A stretch of DNA of 64,000 nucleotides from Limnomonas spitsbergensis. Its lineage: Eukaryota > Chlorophyta > Chlorophyceae > Chlamydomonadales. Below are positions 24,901 to 36,505 of this stretch, piece by piece. The stretch spans positions 2,851,501-2,915,500 of the forward strand of contig JAYJMM010000118.1 in assembly GCA_037349105.1 (NCBI GenBank), read 5' to 3'. Position 1 is the first letter of the stretch, and each line of letters begins with the position of its first letter. Under the pieces are notes generated by a model. It was not told the origin of the DNA and made no database searches. It saw only the letters and a program-made list of their open reading frames with translations. A program made the translations under genes and the position numbers.

Positions 24901-27739
24901 AGCAGCACCCCGACCCGATGGTAGCACTGAAGACGATAGACCCCTGGGTCCCGTATGCAGCTGAGGCTGCAGCATCAGCGTAGTAGCATGTGCGTGCCAA
25001 GCTTGCTGCTGCAGGTTATGCGCCGCCAGCTCCCCCGAGGCAACGCTTGAAAGTGCCATGAGGCTGACTGCGGCCGCCGCCGGCCCGCCGCGCTGCCGCT
25101 GGCTCATCGGCGAACCCAAGCGACTGCTGGATCCCCTGCGCCCCACCCCCCATGTGCCGCACCCGGCTCGCTGATCCTCGTCATCAGAGTCGCCGGAGTC
25201 TTGGTGGGCAGGAGAGCCGTGCGACGAGGCGCCGGCCCTGCCGACTCCGCCGCGCCGCGCCGTGGCCGTCGCGGCAAATGGCCCGTCCTCGTCTGGGAAC
25301 TCGCCCGTCCGAGCAAACACTGCCGTCCGGTTGAGGGAAGCTAGTGCAGCCTGCCGAACCGGGCGAGTGCTCTGCTCAGGCATGCAGGGCTGCTCTGCAT
25401 CTGACAACGATGCAGCCTTCGCCTTTCCCCGGCCGCCTGCCGGAGCAGCTGAGGGGGATCCAGCGTTGCCGTAGCGTCCGCCGCCCCCGCCTCTGCCCGG
25501 CCGTTTGCTGCCCCGCTGCTGCGCCCGGACATGCCGCACGCCGCAGGCGTTGCATAGTGTCTTGGGGCCCGCGGGCCCTTCCCGCCACTGAGGCGTCGTC
25601 GTTGCCCCGCACTCCACGCATACGCGGCCAGTGGCCTTGCGCTTTGCTGGCGGCTGCTTGCTTGCTGAGGTGGGCAAGACCTGGCGGCCTTCCTCAGCCT
25701 CCTCTTCCTCCTCAACCCAGCCGCGGCTGCTTCCCAGTGGGGAGTGCACCTGCCGAGATGTGTACTGAGCCTGGGTGGTTGCAACTGCTCGGTACAGCTG
25801 CTGAGCTGGCGGCGGCATGAGGTCGGGCTGTAGAATCTGTAGCGGGGACATGAGGGGTATCTCGAGAGGAGACGGGTCGGGCAAGGACGACATCAGCGCA
25901 ATGGCTGCTGTGGCGGCTGCTCCCTCCCAAGACGATGCAGACGGCAAATGCGGCAAGCCAGCAGCTGGTTCTGCTGCTGGGATCATGAGGGGCGGAGCGG
26001 CTTGAACTTGCAGTCCATCCTTGATAGCTACGTTGGGAGAGGCGGACAGGCATGGCCTCAGTGGCCTAGAGGTATCCACCGTACCATTACACTGGTACAG
26101 AGTGCAGTGTATTGTCTGCACAAGAGGGGCTCAATTTTATGATTAAGGGAATTCACGTTGCTTGCATTTACGTCAGAGAATTCGTCCTGATTCCTATGGT
26201 TACCCAGGATTGCCCAGCAGCAGCGGGCCTTAGCAATAAATAAAGAAAGAGCAGTTCTGAATCTGCTCTCTGCTGCTGTTGTCCCAAGTCCCAGGTGCCC
26301 CAGGTTCAGCTTGCAAGCGGTAAATGTAAGTGCTCATAATACTCAAACCATTCTGACTGCAAGGCATGTAGCAAGATGGAGCAAGATATTCCTTTCGATA
26401 CCAATAGTTAGCATGGCTCCAACAGCGTACCCAGCTCAAAATGTGTGTAAGGCCTGAATGAGTTGGAGGCTTGCAGAAAGTAGCCCCGACAGAAAAACCA
26501 GTCCATGTCAGCCGTGAGCGCAATCAGCTGAGCCTGTCAGGAGGGTGATAGATCGTTAAGGCTCCATTTGTTCACTTATGTGCAATTTTCCCATGTAGAG
26601 ACACCAAAGAGGAAATGCCGAAAGGGATCTGCCAAAGGGCATTTCCAGGTTCGTAGAGTGTGTTCTCGGGCTACCTTTGAATGATGTCAATTGGTGAAGT
26701 GATTCAGCAGGCAAGGCTGACAAGAGATAAGCGAAGTTTTGAGCATAGCACACCCTCGACAAAGACACAATGGGCAACCACGTCAAAATGAGGTAAGGCG
26801 TCCCACCTCTTCGTAGGATGCTGCCCGTATGATAAAGCACTTGCCACTGATGCATCCGATCGGGTTGATGTCTGCAGAGGTGGCAAAATTGGTGGCAATC
26901 GTGGTGGGAGGATCGTGTGAGAAATGAATGATGCTCGAAGAAGGGGGTGAAAGCAGAGATGCGCGAGGTGTTTGATCATGGCCCAAACCATAAAATCCAT
27001 ACAGAACCAAACAGACGTGTAGCTGCAAGCACTCTAGGCAGGTCAGCAACGTTGCTTAGCTGTGTATTTCTTTCCACTTATAAGATTCAGCTATTAGTCT
27101 GCGTAGCGCGCACCTGTATCCTCCAACTCAAAGACTTCTTTTTCACTCTCCTCAATGCCCTTTGTGGCTTGCTCAAGGTTGACACGGCGTTCAAACCATT
27201 GGATCTGTGGCACAGATTCTGTGCTCATAGCAAGCTCTGGGAGTCAACAGGTGACAGAAGGCATCACAGACATGCATAACAACCAGTTTCTTAATGAAAC
27301 TTTAATGGTTTCAATGCGTCAGCACGGCCATGGTGTCACCTCTATGTTGTGGGGTTGCGGAATCTGGTTTGATGCCTCATCAATAAATGCGCTGCAAATT
27401 CGACCCATGTAGTGCGGTTGACCTTCGTCCTCAGGAAATAGGTAAACTGCATTCGACAGGCGAAGCTCGTCAAAAACTTTGGTCAGATCTACCTGTTCAA
27501 CAAAATCATAGACATGCAGGTAGATGGACAAGCGCTTTTAGCATTCAGCATTATGCCCCATTCTTGCAAATATGAGCCGACGCTGCAAGGCCGTGACATG
27601 ATCGTGGGCGAATCTTACCACAATCTCCAATGTTAAAAGTGCTGCCATTCAATACAAACTGCTGATAATTCACTCGCTGTCCAATCCTATCTCCAGGGCC
27701 ACACCAGAAGAAAACACTGTTCGCTGGCGTGGAAGCCAT
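21994..27739 (-). CDS. BAH domain-GATA zinc finger protein, copy B
   Basis: Exons on the minus strand: 27739-27619, 27446-27340, 27204-27114, 26871-26807, 26533-26431, 26027-24900, 24765-24185, 23761-23507, 23066-22880, 22634-21994 (stop), giving 1092 residues with consistent phase. The BAH segments match copy A ([51 protein letters not shown]), and some introns sit at identical positions. The GATA finger at ~299-325 (CVEC-X18-CNAC) is not split by an intron here. The shared motif [21 protein letters not shown] and a C-terminal helical region ([16 protein letters not shown]) follow; extra Gln/Ser/Ala-rich stretches make it longer than copy A. The exon 6/7 and 9/10 borders are the least certain; a nearby acceptor would trim exon 10 slightly. 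TGTAA at 21758-21762 or 21661-21665 (minus) may be the poly(A) signal. Confidence 0.8.
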
Positions 27740-27961
27740 GTTGCGTGTTCACCCCGGTCCGACAAAGCAGAGGTAATCAGACTATCAGAGTCTCAAGCAC
27801 AACTTGTTAATAACATGTCAGTATACATGACCGCTGGGTAAAGAAATTTCGTAGAAATGCCACGCAGATTACAGGGACTCGGCTAGTTCGGAGGTGGGCC
27901 ACTTCGCGCGCCCGCAGGAGTCACAGGACCCAGCTACAGAAATCTAACAGTAGTTTGCAAT

Positions 27962-27966
27962 TTACA
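27962..27966 (-). terminator. TGTAA poly(A) signal of LCYB
   Basis: TGTAA on the minus strand (TTACA on +), about 160 bp after the LCYB stop and before the start of BAH-GATA copy B. TGTAA is the usual poly(A) signal in volvocine algae. Confidence 0.55.
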
Positions 27967-28123
27967 ATACACAACACAGGCCTAATCAGAGGGTTCGTTG
28001 GGAGGGGCATGGCTTCCACAGATCCGACCGGATCCAGCCTGTTTTATGCGTGCATTTACTAAATGTAATGCTGCGTAGACCGCAGCACGCAGGCTTAACG
28101 AGCGACCATCCTGACCGAGTAGA

Positions 28124-31100
28124 CTACTTGGCCACCGGCACCACCTTGGCCTGCCTGCCCCGGGTGGATCCAGCGGCCGCCCCTTGCGCATCCTGCTGAT
28201 CCTTGATGGACTTCAGTGGCCTTATCCCCGGGTAGTATTTATTGCTCAGGGTCGAGCTTAGATCCAGTAGCATCTTGAACAGACCTGGAAGCAGGCGGCA
28301 GGGGGGCATGGGTGCAAGTGAATGTGAAGGGCTGCTAGTAGCCCCACAACAACCAGGGTCAGATTGTTGCCTCTGAGCAATAAGCCAGGCCAGGGCCACA
28401 TTAAGCCCCCACCCACATTCCAAGCTTATGTTCTTCACCAACGGTCACATTCCTGGTTGTTAGCCTGGGAGGCTGGCCCTAGCCAGGCCTGCCAAGTTAT
28501 CTGCCTTGTGCAGTTGCAGGTGGTCAGTGGTTGGCCTGGGTATTTTGAGGGCTCCTGACAATCTCCTGACCTTTTTCCTTCCGGTGGGCAGATTTATCTC
28601 TTAAGACTGGAAACCCTGAATCCACACAAATGTTTACCCCTGGCAGAGAGTGTGGTATCGTGATCAACATCTACAAGACCATAAACATCATCACTGTGTT
28701 GTTCCATGGACAAGACACAACACTCACCTGGCACGCCTTGAGCCATTAGGTTGACCCTGGCCGAGTTGCTGGCGTTCACAAACAACGCAAGGCCAAAGCC
28801 GACCAGCTGCGTGAACGAAAGCCGTGTAGACAGGAAGCCGTGCCAGTGGAAGTCACTCAGTGTGAAGAAGGCAGAAAAGAACTCGCGCGTCTGCGCACAC
28901 ACATGCAAGAAACGTTTTAAGGGGGGGGATGTGCTGTGGATCAGGTGAAGAGGGAAAAGAAGGTCAAAAAACAAAATGTGAAAAGCCTAAGAGGCGTGGA
29001 TATAGGGTGGCACGCACTTGGCCACAATACTGGGCAAGGCTAACATTATCTCATGCCGCAGCCACATTTGACATTTCTAATTAGTTTGAAGGTGGGCAGT
29101 GACGGCTCCTCCAATGTCAGCTGGAGGAGGACGGGAGGGAGCATCTGCAGGTCAATGGCGAGTGTGGCAATCCATGGAAGCCAAGGTTCAAGGGCCTGCA
29201 GGTTCAGGATTCAGGGCTTCAAAGCTACAGGCTGCGGATCTAGGGTGTTCGACGCCAACACCAGTTCTGGGCAAGATACCTTTTAGGGCAAGCAACACAA
29301 TGTAAAAACATGCCGCCGGGCAACTAATGCTGGGCTGATTATGACCAGACTATGATCTGTCTATGAAACAGCAGGGTATGCCACACCAGGACCCCTGGTG
29401 GTAGGCCGTGATGTAACAGAACTGCACATGCAGCACCGCAAACAGTCGAGATGCGCGTACTAATGCGCTTCAATGACCCCTGCCCACCTCCATGGAATGC
29501 TTCAGAGGCACGTCACCCTCACAATGGGAATGGGAAATTAAGATGGAAACCTAGGCCCCCTTGGAATGTGAGAGTTTAATGAACACTACATATTATACAG
29601 TCATGAACTACCGTTGGCATTGCATTATACAATGTAGAGGAAGCCATCACGCGCACCTGCTTCAGGTTGAGGCTCAGGAGGAGGTCCATCCCGAAAGTGA
29701 AGAAGGCGCGCTGTCGGATGCGCTCCACAGGCCAAGTTGCAGCCCAGACCGCCTCCGCCATAGAGCTTGCCTCGGCCTCTGAGGCCGGACGCATTGGGGC
29801 ACCTGAGCCAAAAAAAGAGATCAACAGGATACAGTGCTCTAGGCATTTTAACTTTTAGGGCCCATTCAGGTTTTCCAGGATAATGTTTTAAGATTGCTAA
29901 GATTGGAGGGCCATGCGATGGGCGCAAACAGGCAATGAAGCTATGGTAAAAATGTATCCAAAGCATTGATGACTCCCTAGAAGTGGATGGACATTGCTGC
30001 TGAGGTCATGACTGCTGCGGTGTTGCCCGTGCTTAAAAGTCCGGACATGTCATAGGCCAACATTCCACAATTATGCATGTTGATCAGCAGCATGAGCCCT
30101 GTATCATGAACCCTGGAGCCCTGGATCATGAAACTGGATTCACGTACATGACGAGCAGTACGTAGAGTAAGTCGGGTGAGACAACTGCGCCATATAGGCC
30201 CCTGAGGTTAGGGTTAATCCCAGTGTATGGATAAGGGCAATTGAAGGGCCCCCATATACCAGTAGCAGAGGATGCAGGAACACCTTCCAGTAGCTAAGGT
30301 TTGAAATGCAAAACCAATACCTGGGCCTAGGACTCACCTGACGCGCTCGCCCTATCGCCGGGGCGGGAAAGCTGCTCCACGATTGCATCGGCAACCGTCG
30401 GTGCCATGCCCAGCATTCGGGCCATCATGAAGCCTGTTGAGGGGTGCACCTGCAAGCCCGACAGATGTATTTTGCCACTGCACTGGACAGCTATGTTAAG
30501 CTACATGTCACCCATGTCCTGACCTGCAGACGAGGGGTCATGATGCGACATGATGCGCTGCTTGAGCTGATGGCCGCAGCCCACGCAATCCACTCATGAC
30601 TTGGTCCCAATGGGCCCAACTGTGGTTGCGCAACAGCCCATCAAAGCTGGCCTAGCGTACGGTAAAAAGGGCACTGTTGCTGAGTGTGAGCCACGTCTGT
30701 CAGAATTGCTCCAGTTTGGCACATATGGGGCGCGGATAACACTACCATTTTTTAAAGAAAATGAAGTTACACACCCTTAGGAGTGGGTTGAGAGAGGCCT
30801 CCAATAAGGCTGTTCAAAAGTGCATGTGCGCACGAAAGTTCGTGACCAACCATTTTTGCAAGCAAACCTATTGAGCCCACCTTACGGCCACCACATGCCG
30901 AAATGTTAGAGTTTTCAGTTTGTAGACAACCCAGCCATTTTCAACCCTTCGCACCATGCCAGCACTCCCGCCGACACCCAGCACGCGCTGCGGGTGCGTC
31001 GGCAGCACGCCACCCATCGGGATAAGGCAGTACTCCTCCTCCTCAATCTTGGTCACCTGCAGGTAGGCAGGGACGCAAGGACAGGCTCGACGCACACGCC

Positions 31101-33794
31101 ACAATCCTCGTAACACACATCCTCAACCTAGCCGGATGTTCAAGGGCTAGGGTTTTAAGGAGCCCCTCAGTCCCCATGCCGCAACTTCCGTTACATTCCG
31201 TTGAGGAGAGGTGGGCCAGGAGGGAGGATGACTTCGTTAAGTCGCCATAACCCCTGCCAATACCGCACATTTATCCCCGGGTGCTTAAGTTGCTTAAAAT
31301 AGCAGGAACTTGGCAAGCTGTGGTGCCGCCTCATCTCAATCCCCTAGGGTTTACAGACGTTCCTTCCAGGAGCGATTGTGGGCCAGAGAGGAGCTCTTAT
31401 CAGACAAAAGGAGTCACCCACGACATATCCAGGCATCCTCATCTCACCTTGATCCCCATATGTTTCAGGCGCGCCTCCAGTCGCTGCTTCAGCTCCTCAA
31501 AGCCAATCACAGGTCTGGCCACCAACGAGGTCTCCTCGAGAAAGACCTAGAGCAAAGGATGAACGTTCATAGATCAAATATTTGGAATCAGGAATAAGTG
31601 GGTTTGAGGACAGGGTCAAGGGATGAGAGATCAGGGAATGAATGTCTGCAGTGTTCTTGTCGCCAACAGGTGCGACAAAGTGTCCTCAAAGGGATATGGG
31701 CTAGAGGACACTGTTTATTTATAACGCGTCACCTTCAACCCAACTACATCACGGCCTACAGCCAAGGAGAAGCCTGCGTAGCAAGCCCTGCAGCCCTCTG
31801 GCAATATGCCAGTCCCAGTTTGGCCCCTATCAGCCAAGTAGTGGCTTCCCAGTCACCTGCCAAAGGGGGCCAAAGGGGGCCAAAGAGTGCACACTAAAAA
31901 AAATGCTGGCATTGAATTGAACCCTTTCTGTTATCAGGAGTGTGGTGAAAGGTGACGAACATTGCACATGACATCATCATATGGAGGAGAGCATGGCCAA
32001 GGCTACAGCGGCCTTGCGCATCTTATTCTCCGTAGGGTCATGGGTTTAGGGCTCCAGGAGGCATCGCACACCTTGTTCTTTGTGAAGGGCATGGCGTAGA
32101 GGAAGGTGGGCACCTTGTCGTTGGACTGGTTCATGGTCGCGTCACCCTGAGTGTGGTCGTCCCTCCAGTCCATGAAAAGCATTGTGTCCAGCTCAAAAGG
32201 GTGCGACTCCACCTCAGCAATGATGCCATACGCGCCCTGGTACCCTGGGTTGAACGCCTTGTCAAATTCGACCAGCTTGCGGGCGTGACCTGTCGCATCC
32301 AGCACAAGCGACCCCTGTACCTTTCGCCCATCAACCAGCTGCACCGTTGAGCAGCCGTCTGCGTGGCTTGCGCTGTCCACTTTGCCGTAAAGGAACGTGA
32401 CGCCGTTGGTGACGCAGCGATCTAGCAGCTTGCGCTTGAGCTTGGGGCGGTCCACTCGCCCAAAGGGTCTATTCAGGAATCTGGAGAGCGCATGCATGGG
32501 TTGATGGGTGGGTGACGATTAGTGAGTGCGTGGGTGGTGATGTGCGGCTGGGGTGTATGATTCTGGAAAGGGGCATCATGCTCTTTTGCATGCAGGCCTT
32601 AAAAGGACGCAACAGGACATGACAACATCATACATGGGGGACGGGGAACATATTCGCATGGGAGTCTGGGCGCATGGGTGCATGGGTGCATCTGGAAAAC
32701 GACGTTCGATGGTGTAAGTAAGCGTACGCTACAGGTGCATAGATGCACAGGCACATGGGCACACATACACATGGGAACGTGTGCTCATGGGTGTATGAGC
32801 ATTCTAGCACACTGTGTGAATGCATGCACTAATAAACGGGTATCTGTGGTTCATTCTACACACTCACTGCTCCCCCAAGCCTTGGCTGTCCAGCCAGACC
32901 TTGGCCTTGGGCCACACGACGTGTAGGCAGTCCTCCAGACCCATGGCCTTGAACTCGTCGACCCAAACGCCGTAATTATTGATCCAATGGGCCAGAGGGT
33001 TGACATCCACGACACACACCGAGAAGCCGGCCTGCATGGGTGCATGGGTGCACTGTGATGGTGCGCGGGTGCATGGTGTGCTGCGATGGTGCATGGGTGG
33101 ATTCGAGGGGCTCCACAGTCATGGGAGGATGAGTGAAATGAGACGGTGCGTGGTGGATGGGAGTAATGTGCTGTTGCATGGATGGGTGTTTACAAATGAT
33201 TGCCGAAAGGGGCGGAGAGCACGTGGGAGCATTCTGTATTGATGACATGTTGGCTGCAGCAAAGCACATGGCAGCAGCCCGGTGGATACACAGCAGCTGC
33301 ATGGACTGCTAAACACCATGCAACGACCATGCACGCAGCCCGCGTCGCTCCTTGGTTACCTGCGCAACCCGCTCTGCGACCACAATCCCCGCTGGTCCTG
33401 CGCCCGCAATGACAAGGTCTACGTAGGGCTGCTGCTCTAGGTCGTGGTCCTTGAGCTGCATATCGTCTGCAGTCGGCCACTGGCTGGGCTCCCGGTAGAA
33501 GTACTGGACGGGTTCTACAGACGATACTGAGGAGGAAGTCGCAGCCAAGGGCCGCATGCGTTCGCCATGCGGACGCGGTGGCCGTGCCATGAAGGGATGG
33601 CAGGAGAGGCAGGGGAAGGGGAAGGGCTGCTGGCGCACCCCTGACCCTGTTCGGAAGGATGGGGATGCAACGGCATGGCTGCTGCTTCCGTTGCAGAGGG
33701 CGTTACTGGCAGTGCTTTTTCTCGTGGATGAGGAGGCGGCAGCAGAGGCCAATGGAACAGCTCTTTGGCTCATGAGTAACCCGATAGCGCTCAT
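28124..33794 (-). CDS. LCYB: Lycopene beta-cyclase, plastid
   Basis: Exons on the minus strand: 33794-33360, 33031-32868, 32480-32072, 31546-31448, 31056-30955, 30450-30339, 29802-29657, 28890-28728, 28284-28124 (TAG), giving 596 residues, close to plant and algal LCYB with a transit peptide. The enzyme cyclises both ends of lycopene to give beta-carotene in plastid membranes. Residues 1-~100 are Ser/Ala/Arg-rich, as expected for a chloroplast transit peptide. The dinucleotide-binding motif DLVIAGAGPAG lies near 125. Further family marks are NNYGVWVDEF, LVLDATGHARKLVEFD, LFMDWRDDH, the catalytic FLEETSLVARP near 337, and IPMGGVLP...VGGSAGM|VHPSTG. The IPMGG/GGSAGMVHPSTG form fits beta- rather than epsilon-cyclase. 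No break or missing key residue is seen. It lies alone, with no other carotenoid gene in the window. Confidence 0.95.
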
Positions 33795-33934
33795 CCTACG
33801 ACCTTCGTGAAGTAGCGCGAGACACGACTCTTGGAGCGATCAAGGATAGGGTTATGAGGGAGTCGCACCACCCTGGGGCTTCCTCTCTCTCGTACGTGCA
33901 AATTCAAATTTCTGAGCACTGTTGGCTGGTCACG

Positions 33935-33955
33935 CAGTGTATATAAAGTCAGTGC
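33935..33955 (-). promoter_or_regulatory. Possible TATA element of LCYB
   Basis: A TATATAAA-type run (TTTATATA on the minus strand) lies about 150 bp upstream of the LCYB start codon. Position and sequence fit a core promoter; there is no other support. Confidence 0.3.
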
Positions 33956-34120
33956 AGTGCGATAGGGCAACGGGCGCGAGGGAGTGGTGTGTGAATGCGG
34001 AGTTGCCGCGCAGAAATTGTGGTGGACGTACGACGCTACGGACGTGGCTGCCGTAAGTTTAAGCCCCCGCCCCCTGTCGTGGGGTCGGCTGCACCGGTCG
34101 GCTGGCGGTTCAATTTCACC

Positions 34121-34158
34121 GAATTTTAGCCCGTCATTCGAATTTTAGCCCGTCATTC
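34121..34158 (+). repeat. 19-bp tandem duplication
   Basis: Two exact back-to-back copies of GAATTTTAGCCCGTCATTC at 34121-34139 and 34140-34158, in the gap between LCYB and the hairpin region. Confidence 0.9.
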
Positions 34159-34332
34159 GCAGAGACGTTGAGAGCAGGGGCGAGATGGCCATGCCCTGCC
34201 ACCGAGGATCGCTCACAGGACTGAACCCTGGCTCCATCAGAATTCCAGTTGCCGGATGAAAATATCAGCCCCGACCTCAGCCCAAGCCCAAGCACATTTC
34301 CAGCCCCAGCTGAAGCCGAAGCCGGACCCCAA

Positions 34333-34394
34333 GAGGTTACTGTAGGTCTCGGTGGATAGGCCTGGGACTATCCACCGAGACCTACAGTAACCTC
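34333..34394. repeat. Perfect 27-bp inverted repeat, 8-nt loop
   Basis: The left arm 34333-34359 is the exact reverse complement of the right arm 34368-34394; the loop is GCCTGGGA. It is 190 bp from a second perfect hairpin. It lies outside any recognised gene, just left of a decayed LINE. Confidence 0.95.
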
Positions 34395-34520
34395 ATCTCT
34401 GGTAGAAGCTTGGCATCCTCCGGAAGGCCAGCCCAACCTCTCTCCCTTTGCTTGTCCTTGACGCCAGGGTATTGGAAGCAATCATGCAGTGTCCCAGGGA
34501 GTGAGATGTTCGTTGTGCTG

Positions 34521-34587
34521 TTACCACGCAAGGCATGACCTGTGCTCTAACCGCTGCTGATGACACAGGTCATGCCTTGCGTGGTAA
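34521..34587. repeat. Perfect 24-bp inverted repeat, 19-nt loop
   Basis: Arm 34521-34544 (starts TTACCACGCAAGG) is the exact reverse complement of 34564-34587. It adjoins the first recognisable reverse-transcriptase sequence of the LINE remnant. Confidence 0.95.
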
Positions 34588-34589
34588 GG

Positions 34590-36152
34590 CTGCAGTACCT
34601 GAAGCCCGGGCAACATGCTCCAGGCTGTGCATGGTAGCTGGAATTGAGCGTAATCATTCCCCACTAGCCCCACGCGAGCTTTCAGCAGGGCAGCTATGTT
34701 GCCTGCTGTATGCGGACGACCTCCCCTGCTTGCCCGCATACCCAGCAGGGCTGGATCACATGCTTGATGCCCTGCATGAGTATGCGGCAGAAAAAAACAG
34801 CCTCAGGTCAACGTCAGCAAGGCAAAGGTCGTGGAGTTTGGCAGCCGCTTAGCAGCGCAGCGCTAACAGCCAGCCCATGTGTGCAGTAACGGCCCTGACC
34901 GCGCTGAGTTGAAGCGTGTCCAAAATTCAAGTTCTCGGGCTTAATTCAGCACGAAAGGGGCAGCTTGAAGAGGGCCGTGCAAGGTGAAGAGGCACCTTTG
35001 GCTGCCGTGCTGCACCATGTTTGCCTCATGGCCGCCAAGGCACCTTCTACCAACACGCATCAGGTTGGCAGCTGTTTACGCAGCCCCTGCGGCTTACCAC
35101 GGCGACGTGGTGTGGGCCATCAGCCACCTCCGGCCGCGGCAATGTCTCCACAACAAGATGCAGTCCAGCCTTCTTCAGCACTTGCTCTAGGCTGTGGGGC
35201 TACCCGCATCAGCTGCCAGCTGACGGGTTCTGAGAGAGCTGCAGATCCAGCCATTACAGCGAGACTAGTGGACCCATATCCTCCGCCTCTACACGCAGCG
35301 GTGGCACCGGCAGAACAGCAAGACAGCCCTCTATTGGCTGAGGCCATGGCAGCAGATATGCAGCTGGCAGTCAGCCAGGGCACTAGAGGATGCACATGGT
35401 GCTCTGATCTGCTGGGTGCAATGCAGGAGCTGGAGTGGGGGGCAGCCTCCCCCAAATTGCACGAGGCAGCAGCTGACATGCAGAGCCTACCCGTCACAGA
35501 GGTGTTGGCTCTCGTTGACGCAGCCTTCGAGCAGGCCAGCTGGACACAAGCGGCGGGGGGGACCCCTGACACCCTACCACTGAGCACAGGTCTGCAGAGA
35601 CCTGCCGCGCCTGGTTCCAGACCACGGCGGGCGCCGGGCTGGCGCAAGCCAGGAGCCGCGCAATGAGGGAGTGTGCTTGTGTGCGCACAAAATTTGCGAC
35701 TGCGGCTCGGCGCGATCAGCACGGCTGACACCAGGGACGGCGCAGCGGTCAGCGGTGAGGGGCGCGCTGCTACCAACGATGCTGGGCAAGGGTGATGGCG
35801 AGCATGTAGAGGATGCACTACATGCTTGCTTCTTAGGGAGCGGGGATGGGTAGGTCCTCCAAACGGTGCTAGAGACTTCTCCGAGTTGTACCAGGGCAGG
35901 CTTGGGTGGGATGCCCTGATTTTTGTGGACAACGTGGTAGATAACGTTTAGGCGTAGACGTTTTTCAGAGGCTGGACCTTCCTTTGTCTTCATTTTCCAG
36001 CCTTTTGTCTGTCCCTTCACTTTCCCCCCAGTTTTTCTCCAACTCCCTCTTTTACCTGCCCCCCTGTGTTTATGTCCTCCCAAACCTGTAGTTAGGCGCC
36101 CACGCGGCCGAGCCTTCTTGAGCAGGGCCCAGAAGTGTAACGTCATTGACAT
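34590..36152 (+). mobile_element. Decayed non-LTR retrotransposon (LINE), RT fragment and 3' end
   Basis: A reverse-transcriptase piece with the catalytic box LLYADDLPCL (about 34696-34725) is followed by a frameshift near 34805: the family sequence QVNVSKAKVVEFGSRLA resumes in another frame. Further frames (34965-35666 and neighbours) look like the degenerate C-terminal part, and the region ends in a pyrimidine-rich 3' UTR and the GGGCGCCCACGCGGCCGAGCC end block at about 36087-36150. The 5' part (endonuclease, RT fingers) is missing, so it is a 5'-truncated, dead copy. The similar RT remnant at 62.9-64 kb may belong to the same family. Confidence 0.7.
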
Positions 36153-36171
36153 GCTTGCTTCCAATGCCCTA

Positions 36172-36450
36172 TGTTAGGGAGCAGTTACTGGAGCGGGGGT
36201 GGGTAGGTCCCCCGAACGGTGCCACGGACTTCCACCAGCTGTACCAGGTCGAGCAGGGGTGGGATGCGCTTGCTTTTGTGGACGCTGTTGTAGACTTTGT
36301 TGAGGGCTAGTTACTAGAGGAATTCAGGTGTCGGACTTGTTTGCCTTCCCGGCCTCTTCCTTTTAGTTTCTTATGCTCTCCCTTATGAACAGTTGGGCGC
36401 CCACGCGGCTGAGCCTCCTTGTGCATGGCCCATAGGTGTAACGTCACTGA
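36172..36450 (+). repeat. Second copy of the LINE 3' end
   Basis: It repeats the end of the preceding element: TTAGGGAGC..., then a coding tail ending WDALAFVDAVVDFVEG and a TAG, then a pyrimidine-rich stretch and the GGGCGCCCACGCGGCTGAGCC block. The flanking phrase CATGCTTGCTTC before both copies suggests a ~330-bp tandem duplication rather than two insertions. Confidence 0.7.
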
Positions 36451-36452
36451 CC

Positions 36453-36505
36453 TGTGGGCCATGCTGTAAAGGCTCTGCCACGTTGGCGCCCGACTGTCAG
36501 CTCGG
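36453..36505 (-). repeat. Inverted LINE 3'-end fragment
   Basis: The same end block in the opposite orientation, joined tail-to-tail to the previous copy with almost no spacer (GGGCCATGCT...GCCACGTTGGCGCCCGACTG on the + strand). Confidence 0.65.

Noticed and set aside
28124..33794. Lycopene epsilon-cyclase
   Set aside because: The IPMGG...GGSAGMVHPSTG stretch is the beta-cyclase form; epsilon-cyclases differ there.
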